Source: DATLZC01 sp037444005
GTDB taxonomy: Bacteria > Chloroflexota > Dehalococcoidia > DSTF01 > JACRBR01
NCBI GenBank assembly: GCA_037444005.1
Contig: JBBING010000039.1
Location: 1 to 21,146, forward strand
Direction of reading: 5' to 3'
Length of the DNA: 21,146 nt
Shown here: positions 7,055 to 14,156 of the stretch, piece by piece
How the letters are laid out: each line of letters opens with the position of its first letter
Numbering within the stretch: position 1 is the first letter of the stretch
Program-made: the position numbers and the translations under genes
The notes under the pieces: generated by a model
Databases searched by the model: none
Told to the model about the DNA's origin: nothing
What the model saw: the letters and a program-made list of their open reading frames with translations, nothing else

Positions 7055-8299
7055 TCACGGAGCCCGCTCGAGGCGATACACCGCGCGGTCGAATGTGAGC
7101 GCGATGAGCTCGCCGTCGGGCAGCTCGCCGAACGACGAGATGGCGCGTCCGGTGTCGGCCAGAAGCACGGGCGGGCTGCCGTCGTCCGCGGTGTTCACCG
7201 CCCAGATGCGCCCGTTGCAGAAGTCGCCGTACACGAACCAGCCGTCGAGCTCGGGCATCGCGTGTCCGCGGTACACGTACCCGCCGATCACGGCGCACGC
7301 GCCGTCCTCGCGCCCGTACCACGCGCGTGGCAGCGCGAGCCCCGTCCGGTCGCACTCCGCCGCGCGGAAGCACTCGGGGCCCTCCATGATGTTCCAGCCG
7401 TAGTTGCCGCCGGCGACGATGCGGTCGACCTCCTCCCACCGGTTCTGCCCGACGTCGCCGGCCCAGAGGGCGCCGGTCTCGCGGTCGAAGCTGAAGCGCC
7501 AGGGGTTCCGCAGGCCGTAGGCGTAGATTTCGGGCCGCGTGCCGGCCACGCCCACGAACGGATTGTCCGGCGGCACGCGGTAGCCCGACGGCCCCGAGAC
7601 GTCGATGCGCAGAATCGAGCCCAGGAGCTCGCCCAGGTTCTGCGCGTTGCCGAGAGGGTCGCCGCCCGAGCCGCCGTCGCCCAGCCCAACGTAGAGATAG
7701 CCGTCGGGGCCGAACGCGATCTGCCCGCCGTTGTGATTCGCGAACGGCTGCGGGACCTCGAGGATGACCTGCTCGGAGGCCGGGTCGATGGCGTCCCCGG
7801 CGACGCGGAAGCGCGAGAGCACGCTCCGCCGCGGAGGTCCCGCCGAGTAGTACAGGTAGACCCATCCGTCGCGCTCGAACGAGGGCGAGAAGGCGAGGCC
7901 GAGGAGGCCCTCCTCGCTTCCCGGGTTCGGGATCAGCCGGCCGGAGATGTCGCCGAAGAGCGCGGCTTCACCCTCGCCCGACAGCGGAACGCGCCAGAGC
8001 TGGCCCGTCTGGGTGGCGATGACCGCCTCGTCCGGCCGGCCGGGAACGACGGCGAAGGCGAGCATCGACGGGAAGGTCGCGGCCGGGATGGCCGGGACGA
8101 GCCGGTACGCCAGGGGCGCGGGCGTCGGCGGCGGCGCGACCTCGGGTGTCGCGGTCGGCGTGGCGAACGGCGGCCCGGCGGTCGTGACGGGTGAACCGCC
8201 TGCGGCGGTGGGCGAAGCCGGCGCGCTGCCGTCGTCCCCGCACGCGGAGGCGAGCAGCGCCGCCAGGGCCAGACACGCGACGCCGAGCCGAAGCAGCAT
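7055..8299 (-). CDS. PQQ-dependent glucose/sorbosone dehydrogenase-like lipoprotein
   Basis: This 414-residue exported protein belongs to the soluble glucose dehydrogenase/sorbosone dehydrogenase (GSDH) beta-propeller family, whose members oxidise sugars with PQQ outside the cytoplasm. The N-terminus is a lipoprotein-type signal (MLLRLGVACLALAALLASAC), so the mature protein probably starts at Cys20. A serine, threonine and proline-rich linker of about 45 residues follows. Family motifs are EEGLLGLAFSPSFERDG, NHNGGQIAFGPDGYLYVGLGDGG (with the histidine expected at the active site), AYGLRNPWRFSFD, DVGQNRWEEVD and GGNYGWNIMEG. Two cysteines in the C-terminal third (PECF and DFCNG) may form a disulfide. 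The ATG at 8299 was chosen because it begins the signal peptide and has a TAGCAT box eight bases upstream. Whether PQQ is truly used cannot be seen here. Confidence 0.88.
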   Translation of the reverse strand: MLLRLGVACLALAALLASACGDDGSAPASPTAAGGSPVTTAGPPFATPTATPEVAPPPTPAPLAYRLVPAIPAATFPSMLAFAVVPGRPDEAVIATQTGQLWRVPLSGEGEAALFGDISGRLIPNPGSEEGLLGLAFSPSFERDGWVYLYYSAGPPRRSVLSRFRVAGDAIDPASEQVILEVPQPFANHNGGQIAFGPDGYLYVGLGDGGSGGDPLGNAQNLGELLGSILRIDVSGPSGYRVPPDNPFVGVAGTRPEIYAYGLRNPWRFSFDRETGALWAGDVGQNRWEEVDRIVAGGNYGWNIMEGPECFRAAECDRTGLALPRAWYGREDGACAVIGGYVYRGHAMPELDGWFVYGDFCNGRIWAVNTADDGSPPVLLADTGRAISSFGELPDGELIALTFDRAVYRLERAP

Positions 8300-8307
8300 C
8301 GGCGTCC

Positions 8308-8313
8308 ATGCTA
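8308..8313 (-). promoter_or_regulatory. TAnnnT -10 box before the sugar dehydrogenase gene
   Basis: The minus strand reads TAGCAT eight bases before the ATG at 8299, and there is no convincing ribosome binding site. The position fits a leaderless message or one with a leader of one or two bases. No -35 match is seen. Confidence 0.4.
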
Positions 8314-8333
8314 CGGCACCCGGCGGCGCAGGG

Positions 8334-8373
8334 CCATTCGGCCCATCGTCGGTCGCGCCATTCGGACCGTCGT
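8334..8373. repeat. Imperfect direct repeat in the divergent intergenic region
   Basis: CCATTCGGCCCATCGT at 8334-8349 and CCATTCGGACCGTCGT at 8358-8373 match at 14 of 16 positions and are spaced 24 bases apart. They lie between the divergent sugar dehydrogenase and HD-GYP genes, upstream of the TAGCAT box. They could be paired operator half-sites, or chance similarity in GC-rich DNA. Confidence 0.35.
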
Positions 8374-8405
8374 GCAGGCGCTTCGGAGCCGATACTTCTT
8401 CGGAG

Positions 8406-9707
8406 ATGTTCGCCGTTCCCGTCCCGTTCCATCGCCGGGCGGCGGCGCTCGCCCGCCAGGGCACCGAGTACGGTTCTCGCGTGTTCGGCCGCACCTACCT
8501 CCTGGTGGCAGGCGTCGTCGGCGCCGCCATCGTCGTCCTCGGCGCCTTCGGCGCCTCCCGGCTCTTCCTGACGCGCTTCACCGAAGAAGAATACAGGGAC
8601 AAGATCGGCGAGGTCGCGACCCTCGTGGCGCCTGTGGTCGAGAACCATCTCACGCCGGACGATCTCGCGGGCCCCATGCCTCCAGACCGACAGGACGTGA
8701 TCCTGTCGATGATCGTCGGGGACGCCTCCGAGCGGCTGCGTGGCCTTCAAGTGTGGAATCTCGATGGCGCGCCGATCGTGGGCGACGGCGCCGTCGCGCC
8801 GCCGTCCGCCGACGACCTCCGCGCCGTGGCCTCCGGCGCGTCGATCTATCGCGAAGCGCCCGAAACCGGCGGCGACCCGCTCCTCGACGCGTACGTTCCC
8901 CTGCGTCTGGGTCCGGATCGGCGCGTTGCGGGCGTGGTCGGCGCCCGAACCAGCGCCCAACACCTCCGGCAAGAGATCGCGGATGTGCGAGAGTTTCTCT
9001 ACCGCACGCTGGGCGGCAGCCTCACACTCGCGTTCCTGGCGATGCTGACGGTGCTGTACCTGGGGCAGCGGGGCATCAGGCAGCGGGAACGCGCGCTCCT
9101 CGAACGCTCTCGCGAGATCGCGCAGGCCCGCCACGAGATCTCCCTCGCGATCGTCGGCGCGCTCGACCTTCGCGACGTCGAGACCGAAGGCCACTCCGTC
9201 CGCGTCCAGGGGCTCTCCGTCGCCATCGCCCGCGAGCTCGGGTGCTCCGAAGACGACATCGAGATCATCGGCCTCGGCGCGCTCCTCCACGACATCGGCA
9301 AGATCGGCGTCTCGGACCGCGTGCTCCGCAAGCCCGGCCCGCTCACCGACGACGAATGGGAGGAGATCAAGCGTCACCCGGAGCTGGGCTACCGCTTTCT
9401 CCGTAAGCTCACCATCGCGTCCCGAGTTGCCGACATCGTCCGCGCGCACCATGAGCGCTGGGACGGCCGGGGCTACCCTCTGGGTCTCGCGGGTGAGGCC
9501 ATTCCCCTGGGCGCGCGCATCTTCGCCGTCGCCGACGCCTTCGACGCCATGACCTCCGACCGGCCGTACCGGCGGGCGCTCACTCGCGACGCGGCCATCG
9601 CCGAGATCGCGCGCTGCAGCGGGACGCAATTCGACCCGCGCGTGGTGGAGGCCTTCCTGCGGGTCGCGGGCGTCTCGGAGCTCCCGGCGCTCCAGCTCGC
9701 CGCCTGA
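8406..9707 (+). CDS. Membrane-bound HD-GYP domain phosphodiesterase
   Basis: The protein of about 433 residues has a first membrane segment (about 30-50), an extracytoplasmic sensor-like region of some 150 residues with no recognised domain name, a second membrane segment (about 203-220), a short helical linker, and a C-terminal HD-GYP domain (about 245-420). The domain is complete: LLHDIGKIGV (H295, D296), HHERWDGRGYP (348-358), and ADAFDAMTSDRPYR. HD-GYP proteins hydrolyse cyclic di-GMP or related nucleotides in the cytoplasm, so this is probably a receptor that lowers cyclic di-GMP in response to an outside signal. There is no GGDEF or receiver domain. The ATG at 8406 has no ribosome binding site. 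A GTG at 8481, six bases after TACGGT, would begin just before the first membrane segment and is a real alternative. Confidence 0.9.
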   Translation: MFAVPVPFHRRAAALARQGTEYGSRVFGRTYLLVAGVVGAAIVVLGAFGASRLFLTRFTEEEYRDKIGEVATLVAPVVENHLTPDDLAGPMPPDRQDVILSMIVGDASERLRGLQVWNLDGAPIVGDGAVAPPSADDLRAVASGASIYREAPETGGDPLLDAYVPLRLGPDRRVAGVVGARTSAQHLRQEIADVREFLYRTLGGSLTLAFLAMLTVLYLGQRGIRQRERALLERSREIAQARHEISLAIVGALDLRDVETEGHSVRVQGLSVAIARELGCSEDDIEIIGLGALLHDIGKIGVSDRVLRKPGPLTDDEWEEIKRHPELGYRFLRKLTIASRVADIVRAHHERWDGRGYPLGLAGEAIPLGARIFAVADAFDAMTSDRPYRRALTRDAAIAEIARCSGTQFDPRVVEAFLRVAGVSELPALQLAA

Positions 9708-9780
9708 CCGGCGGAACCTTTCGTGCCCCCGCGTCGTCCTCTCAGTGCACGGGCCCGAACCATCCGATCTGTCCATCAAA

Positions 9781-9786
9781 AGGAGG
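9781..9786 (+). promoter_or_regulatory. Strong Shine-Dalgarno sequence
   Basis: AAAAGGAGGA with the core AGGAGG lies eight bases before the ATG at 9795, an ideal ribosome binding site that fixes the start of the small secreted protein. It shows that this organism uses Shine-Dalgarno initiation for some genes, in contrast to the SD-less genes at 104, 7010 and 8299. Confidence 0.75.
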
Positions 9787-9794
9787 AACAAGAA

Positions 9795-10046
9795 ATGAAG
9801 CGCTGGCTATTCATCGCAGCGCTCCCTGTGGCCATCGCCGCCGGTCTGGCGCTGAGCGTCGCCATCGCCGGGTCACCGTTCGGAGGGGACGAGACGCCGC
9901 CGCCCGAAAACGCCCGCGAGGTCGACGGCGGAAGCGCCATGCCCGTCCCGCCCGAGGACGGCGGCGCGCCCGTCGACGACACCGTCGTTGAGGGCGTCGA
10001 CGACGGGGCACCCGGTCCCGACATCCGGTCGTCTCCGGCCCTGTGA
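9795..10046 (+). CDS. Signal peptide plus low-complexity linker; possibly the 5' part of a split gene
   Basis: The 83-residue product begins with a clear signal peptide or membrane anchor (MKRWLFIAALPVAIAAGLAL, then SVAIAG). The rest is a proline-, glycine- and aspartate-rich stretch with no expected fold. It has a very strong ribosome binding site and lies 87 bases behind the HD-GYP gene on the same strand. On its own this looks like an export signal and spacer lacking a domain. The next reading frame (GTG at 10043, GTGA overlap) encodes a domain that normally sits behind such a signal peptide. Either the two were one gene split by a single-base change near 10040, or they are translationally coupled. 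Codon third positions stay GC-rich up to the stop, so the shift, if any, is close to the junction. Confidence 0.6.
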   Translation: MKRWLFIAALPVAIAAGLALSVAIAGSPFGGDETPPPENAREVDGGSAMPVPPEDGGAPVDDTVVEGVDDGAPGPDIRSSPAL

Positions 10047-10345
10047 CGTCCATCGATGACATCCCCGAGGACGAATGCAACCTCGTGCACAACATCGACG
10101 CGTGCGAGCGCATCGCCATCGGCGCCGCGAAGGCCGACCTGGCCGCGAGGCTCGGCGTCGATCCCGGGGACATCGAGGTCTCGAGCGTCGAGGCGACCTA
10201 CTGGGACGGCTGTCTGGGCATCGAGACGCCCGGCATGGCCTGCATCCAGATCGCGATTCCCGGCTACCGCATCGTCCTCGCGGCCGGCGGCGTCGCGTAC
10301 GAATACCACACAGACACCGAAGGGAAGGTGGCGCTCGTCCCGTGA
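10043..10345 (+). CDS. Conserved-type domain protein of unknown function ('GYRIVL...YEYHTD')
   Basis: The 100-residue product has a helix-like segment (AKADLAARLGVDPGDIEVSS) followed by a beta-rich part with WDGCLGIETPGMACIQ and IPGYRIVLAAGGVAYEYHTD. I remember similar stretches at the C-termini of secreted hypothetical proteins from Chloroflexota and cyanobacteria, but no function is known to me. It holds four cysteines, at residues 12 and 21 and in DGCLG and MACIQ, which suggests disulfides outside the cytoplasm, yet this reading frame has no signal peptide of its own. The signal peptide is encoded just upstream in another frame, with a GTGA overlap, so the pair may be a single frameshifted gene. 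In the upstream direction this frame is closed by a TGA at 9989. Confidence 0.6.
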   Translation: MTSIDDIPEDECNLVHNIDACERIAIGAAKADLAARLGVDPGDIEVSSVEATYWDGCLGIETPGMACIQIAIPGYRIVLAAGGVAYEYHTDTEGKVALVP

Positions 10346-10392
10346 CGGGCGCCCCTCCCTCTGTCCGCCCGCGACTCCGGGCCCTCTGGCGA

Positions 10393-10421
10393 TTGTCACA
10401 GGGGTCACGAACGCGTATACT
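10393..10421 (+). promoter_or_regulatory. Sigma-70-type promoter for the 70-residue zinc ribbon gene
   Basis: TTGTCA (10393-10398), a spacer of exactly 17 bases, and TATACT (10416-10421) match the consensus at five of six positions in each box, which is remarkable in such GC-rich DNA. Transcription would start near 10428 and give a leader of about 64 bases before the GTG at 10492. Confidence 0.75.
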
Positions 10422-10480
10422 CGCGCCGATTTCATTCCCGCGCCATTGCGTTCCGTCAAGCGCAGCAACCAGGGACAGGG

Positions 10481-10486
10481 GGAGGT
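10481..10486 (+). promoter_or_regulatory. Shine-Dalgarno sequence deciding a GTG start
   Basis: The core GGAGGT in a longer purine-rich run lies five bases before GTG 10492. It is the reason for placing the start of the zinc ribbon gene there, since the reading frame stays open far upstream without another supported start. Confidence 0.7.
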
Positions 10487-10491
10487 GGTCT

Positions 10492-10704
10492 GTGGAGTTC
10501 GCGAGTCTGCCGAAGTGCCGCAAGTGCCGGGATGGAGACCTGGTGCCCCTTTCCGACTTCGGAAGCCAGGGGGCGCCGATTCACTACAAGGCGTGGGCGT
10601 GCACGAACCCGGCGTGTGGATTCAACATCAAGATCCGCAACGGCGATCTGTACATCGATGAGCCGATCGCCAGTGGGGCGCTGCACAACCCGCGCCTCCG
10701 CTGA
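10492..10704 (+). CDS. Small zinc ribbon protein, strongly expressed type
   Basis: The 70-residue protein has one CxxC near the N-terminus (PKCRKC) and, after about 30 residues, C-x4-C (ACTNPACGF). This layout fits a small treble-clef or zinc ribbon fold. The C-terminal half (FNIKIRNGDLYIDEPI) looks like the last strands of the ribbon and a short tail. I do not recognise a named family. The gene has a near-consensus promoter, a good ribosome binding site and a GTG start, and ends 23 bases before a strong hairpin, so it is a compact stand-alone transcription unit. That suggests steady, high expression and perhaps a general role, such as with RNA polymerase or ribosomes, but nothing in the sequence proves it. 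The gene converges with the polysaccharide operon. Confidence 0.7.
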   Translation: MEFASLPKCRKCRDGDLVPLSDFGSQGAPIHYKAWACTNPACGFNIKIRNGDLYIDEPIASGALHNPRLR

Positions 10705-10727
10705 TCGGACGCGGTTTCCTCACCACA

Positions 10728-10762
10728 CGACGGCCCCGGAAGCGGCACGCCCGGGGCCGTCG
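10728..10762. terminator. Perfect 12-bp hairpin between convergent genes
   Basis: CGACGGCCCCGG (10728-10739) and CCGGGGCCGTCG (10751-10762) are exact inverted repeats around an 11-base loop. The hairpin lies in the 64-base gap between the ends of the zinc ribbon gene and the WbpA-type gene. It is probably a shared bidirectional terminator or an RNA-stabilising structure. There is no T-run on either side, so it is not a textbook intrinsic terminator. Confidence 0.65.
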
Positions 10763-10768
10763 CCTGTG

Positions 10769-12025
10769 TCACCGCCCGATGCCCGCGTAGCGCAGCCCTG
10801 CCGCCTCGATCCGGCTGCGGTCGAGCGCATTCCGCCCATCGAGCACAGCCCGCAGCCCCGCGAACGCCGCGAAGTCGAGGTCGCGATAGGCGTCGTGCCA
10901 CGCCTGGACGACCACCGCGTCGGCGGGACAGGGAACCGCACAGGGCTCGAAGCCGAGCGCGCGCAGCTCGTCGGGCGTAAAGTACGGGTCGTGCGCGAGC
11001 GGCCGGCCGCCCCGCCGGGCGATCTCGTCCCGAAGCGCGAACGCGGGAGAGCGGTACGCCTCCTTCACGTTCGCGCGAAAGCTCACCCCGAGAATCACGA
11101 CCGTCGCCCCGCGCAGGCTCCCTAGCAACGCCTCGAGCCGCTCGACCCCGTACGCCGCCATGGCGTCGTTGATGCGACGGCCCATCGTCGGCAGCGCGAG
11201 CCCGCCTTCCCCGGAAGGCAGGAACCACGGGTACACGGGGATGCAGTGTCCGCCGACGCCGACCCCGGGCTGGTGCAGGTGCGAATACGGTTGTGAGTTC
11301 GCGGCCACGATCACCTCGCTGATGTCGACGCCGACGGCGTCGGCGTACCGCGCGAGCTCGTTCACTAATGCGATGTTCAGGTCGCGGTAGACGCCCTCGG
11401 CGATCTTCGTCAGCTCCGCCGCCTCGGCGGACGCCAGGCGGATCACCTCGACGCCCAGCGCTTCGCGGTAGAACTCCTCCGCCCGCCGTCCCGACGCTTC
11501 ATCCACGCCGCCCACGATCTTGGGGTAGCGTCGCAAATCGCGGAGCGCCGTGCCCGACGACACGCGCTCGGGGGCCGCGGCGACGGCGCACCCTTTACCG
11601 GCCGCCCGCAGGCGCTCCCATACCCGCGACCGCGTGGCGCCGACGGGCACCGTCGTCTCGACGAGCACGAGGGCGTCGTCCCACCCCGCCGACACCACCT
11701 CCCCCACGGCGCCGTCGAACGACGCGAACTCGGGCTGTTCCCGCTCGTCCAGCGCCACCGGGACGATGATGATCACCACCTCCGCCCCGGCCAGCGCCTC
11801 CGCCGCGTCGCACGTGGCGCGCAGGCGTCCCGCGGCCGCACCCTCGCGCATCAGCGCATCGAGGCCCGCCTCGAAGGGGAACGGCGACCGCCCCTCGTTG
11901 ACCGCGGCCACGCGCGCCGGGTCGATGTCCACGCCGACGACACGCAGACCGCGCGAGGCTAGAAGCGCCGCCAGGGGCAGGCCGACCTTGCCAAGGCCGA
12001 TGACGCACACCGCACCCGAGGTCAC
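10769..12025 (-). CDS. wbpA: UDP-N-acetylglucosamine 6-dehydrogenase (WbpA type)
   Basis: The 418-residue NAD-dependent nucleotide-sugar dehydrogenase oxidises C6 of a UDP-HexNAc twice to the uronic acid in the cytoplasm. The Rossmann motif is GLGKVGLPLA (about residues 10-19). The middle domain has APERVSSG and KIAEGVYRDLNIALVNELA, and the catalytic cysteine is C261 in GVGGHCIPVYP. The C-terminal UDP-binding domain has ILGVSFRANVKEAYRSPA and AHDPYF. The position after WbpI-, WbpD-, WbpE- and WbpB-type genes makes UDP-GlcNAc the likely substrate; UDP-ManNAc is the alternative (WecC type). Where E. coli WecC has Asn in KLTENSFRD, this protein has Gly211. It is the last gene of the operon. Its GTG overlaps the preceding stop (GTGA), and a 12-bp hairpin follows. 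Confidence 0.9.
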   Translation of the reverse strand: MTSGAVCVIGLGKVGLPLAALLASRGLRVVGVDIDPARVAAVNEGRSPFPFEAGLDALMREGAAAGRLRATCDAAEALAGAEVVIIIVPVALDEREQPEFASFDGAVGEVVSAGWDDALVLVETTVPVGATRSRVWERLRAAGKGCAVAAAPERVSSGTALRDLRRYPKIVGGVDEASGRRAEEFYREALGVEVIRLASAEAAELTKIAEGVYRDLNIALVNELARYADAVGVDISEVIVAANSQPYSHLHQPGVGVGGHCIPVYPWFLPSGEGGLALPTMGRRINDAMAAYGVERLEALLGSLRGATVVILGVSFRANVKEAYRSPAFALRDEIARRGGRPLAHDPYFTPDELRALGFEPCAVPCPADAVVVQAWHDAYRDLDFAAFAGLRAVLDGRNALDRSRIEAAGLRYAGIGR

Positions 12026-13050
12026 CGCAGCGGCTCCGCCCGAGCGAACGCGGGACGGGCGGGCGCGCCCGTTCGCGCCGATTCGATGAGGGCCTCGGCG
12101 ACGGCCATCGCGGCGAGCGCGTCGTCAGCGCCCACGGGAGGCGGCGAGCCCTCGCGGACGCATCGCACGAAAGCCTCGAGCTCGAGCCGCAGCGGCTCCC
12201 GCTTCTCGATGGCGGCGCGCGCCATCAACCCCTCGGAAACGCCGGTCACCGTCGCCAGCTCCGGCCACGCCGGGGAACCGCCCGCGCCCGCGTTCTCGTA
12301 GAACCAGAGGTCCTCGGTGATGTAGTCCACCACGAACATCCCCCGCTCGCCCAGAACGGAGAGCTGGCGAATCTTCGTGGGGGTGAGCCAGTTGACGTCG
12401 AGAGCGCCCACGACGCCGTTCTCGAACCGCAGCACCGCCGAGAGCATGTCCTCGCGCTCGGTGTGAATCCGCCGGTGCGTCTCGGCGTAGACGCGCTCCA
12501 CCTCCGCCCCGAGGACGTACCGCATGATGTCGACGTCGTGCGTCGCCAGGTCGAGCACCACTCCGACGTCGCGGATGCGGCTCGGGAACGGTCCTACGCG
12601 CCGCGCGGAGACCTGGAACAGCCGCCCGAGCTCGCCCTGGGCGATGCGGCGCTTCAGGTCCACCACGGCGGGGTTGAAGCGCTCGATGTGCCCCACAGCG
12701 AGCGGCACGCCGGCGGCCCGCGCTGCGTCGCGGAGGGCCACGCCCTCGGCGACCGTCGCCGCGAGCGGTTTCTCGACGAGGCACGCCACCCCACGTTCGA
12801 TGGCGGCGAGGGCCACCTCCGCATGAGCGCTCGTGGGCGTCGCCACCGACACCAGGTCCGGCCGCGCCTCGTCGAGCAGCGCCACCGGGTCGGTGAACCC
12901 CCGCGCCGTCCGCCCGCGAACCGCGCCAGCGACCCGGGCGGGTTCGGTGTCGCACACAGCGACGAGCTCGACGTCGTCCAGCTCGCCGTAGACGCGGACG
13001 TGGTTCGCGCCCATGGACCCCAGGCCGATCACGGCGGCGCGCAGCGTCAT
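12022..13050 (-). CDS. wbpB: Gfo/Idh/MocA oxidoreductase, WbpB-type sugar 3-dehydrogenase
   Basis: The 342-residue protein has an N-terminal Rossmann fold (VIGLGSMGANHVRVYGEL, residues 8-25) and the family signature VEKPLA (EKP at 93-95). The C-terminal alpha/beta domain includes LDLATHDVDIMRYVLG with D167, H171 and D174, which fits the D-x3-H-x2-D active-site pattern. In the P. aeruginosa pathway WbpB oxidises C3 of UDP-GlcNAcA, using tightly bound NAD, to give the 3-keto sugar for the aminotransferase WbpE. The specific role here is inferred from the neighbouring aminotransferase and 6-dehydrogenase. The ATG overlaps the aminotransferase stop as ATGA. The length is slightly above that of WbpB. 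Confidence 0.85.
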   Translation of the reverse strand: MTLRAAVIGLGSMGANHVRVYGELDDVELVAVCDTEPARVAGAVRGRTARGFTDPVALLDEARPDLVSVATPTSAHAEVALAAIERGVACLVEKPLAATVAEGVALRDAARAAGVPLAVGHIERFNPAVVDLKRRIAQGELGRLFQVSARRVGPFPSRIRDVGVVLDLATHDVDIMRYVLGAEVERVYAETHRRIHTEREDMLSAVLRFENGVVGALDVNWLTPTKIRQLSVLGERGMFVVDYITEDLWFYENAGAGGSPAWPELATVTGVSEGLMARAAIEKREPLRLELEAFVRCVREGSPPPVGADDALAAMAVAEALIESARTGAPARPAFARAEPLR

Positions 13051-14156
13051 CGCAGGCCTCCTTCGGCAGCCGGCGCGGCCTCCGCGACGGCGCTGTTCAC
13101 GGCGTCGATGATCGCGCGCAGGTCGTCGTCGCTCAGGCCCGGATGCACGGGCAGCGACAGGACCTCCCGGGCCGCGCGCTCCGCGACCGGAAAGGCCACG
13201 CCCTTCCACTCGGCGGCGTACGCCGGGAGCCGGGGAACCGGCGCCGGATAGAACACGGCGGCCTCGATGCCCTGCTCGCGCAGCCGGGCCAGCAAGGCGT
13301 CACGCCGTCCGCCCGGCACGCGCACGGTGTACTGGTGGACGGCATGGGTCACGCCGGGAGGACACGGCAACGGAACCACGCCGCGTAGCCCGGCGGTGAG
13401 CGCGGCGGCGTTCGCCCGGCGGCGCTCGTTCCACGCATCGAGCTTGCGGAGCTGCGCCAGGCCGATGGCGGCCGCGACCTCGGTCATCCGATAGTTGAAT
13501 CCCGGACGTTCCGTCACGTACCGCTGGCGCTCTCCCTGATTCCGGAGCAACCGTACGCGATCGGCGACGGCGGGATCGTCGGTCGTGACCATGCCACCTT
13601 CGCCGCCCGTGGTGATGTTCTTCGTCGCGTAGAAGGACCAGCACGCCGTTCCCCGCGCGCCGATCCGCTCACCCCCGACGGCGGCGCCGTGGGCCTGGGC
13701 CGCGTCCTCGATCAGGGCGACGCCCCGGCGCGCGCACAACGGGCGCAGCTCCTCGAGTGGCGCCGGCGCGCCGTAGAGGTGCACGGCGACGACGGCACGG
13801 ACCTTCGGCGTCAACGCGCGCTCCACCTCCGCCGGGTCGATGGTGAGGTCGGATTCGCGCACATCGGCGAACACCGGACGCGCGCCCGTCAGGGCGACCG
13901 CGTTCGCCGTGGCGGCGTAGGTGAACGCCGGCACGACGACCTCATCGCCGGGGCCGACGCCGTGCGCGAGCAGCGCGAGGTGGAGCGCCGCCGTCCCGCT
14001 GGAGACAGCGACCGCGTGCGGCGCGCCGACGTAGGTGGCGAAGGCCTTTTCGAAGGTGGCGACGCGCGGGCCCTGGGCGAGCTGTCCCGATGCGAGCGCC
14101 GCGAGCGCGGCCTCTCGCTCCTCAGGCCCTATTTGCGGTTCGGCGATGCGAATCAC
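13047..14156 (-). CDS. wbpE: DegT/DnrJ/EryC1 sugar aminotransferase, WbpE type
   Basis: The 369-residue PLP enzyme has the cofactor lysine K179 in SFYATKNITTGGEGGMVTTDD, the pyridine-binding pair in LIEDAAQAHGA (D151, Q154), VSSGTAALHLAL (about 51-62) and PAFTYAATANAV. The N-terminal sequence IRIAEPQIGPEEREAALAAL is the standard opening of this family. In this context it should transfer an amino group from glutamate to the 3-keto sugar made by the WbpB-type enzyme. A second DegT-type protein is encoded at 18721-19878, next to the phosphoglycosyl transferase and the 4,6-dehydratase, so the two probably serve different sugars. The GTG start was set by its GTGA overlap with the preceding stop codon. 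Confidence 0.88.
   Translation of the reverse strand: MIRIAEPQIGPEEREAALAALASGQLAQGPRVATFEKAFATYVGAPHAVAVSSGTAALHLALLAHGVGPGDEVVVPAFTYAATANAVALTGARPVFADVRESDLTIDPAEVERALTPKVRAVVAVHLYGAPAPLEELRPLCARRGVALIEDAAQAHGAAVGGERIGARGTACWSFYATKNITTGGEGGMVTTDDPAVADRVRLLRNQGERQRYVTERPGFNYRMTEVAAAIGLAQLRKLDAWNERRRANAAALTAGLRGVVPLPCPPGVTHAVHQYTVRVPGGRRDALLARLREQGIEAAVFYPAPVPRLPAYAAEWKGVAFPVAERAAREVLSLPVHPGLSDDDLRAIIDAVNSAVAEAAPAAEGGLR

Noticed and set aside
7968..9791. 607-codon minus-strand frame opposite the HD-GYP gene
   Set aside because: Charged, low-complexity translation without motifs, exactly antisense to complete HD-GYP motifs on the plus strand.
10023..10046. Programmed -1 frameshift between the signal peptide frame and the next frame
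   Set aside because: No X-XXY-YYZ slippery heptamer and no obvious downstream structure; a split gene or simple coupling is more likely.
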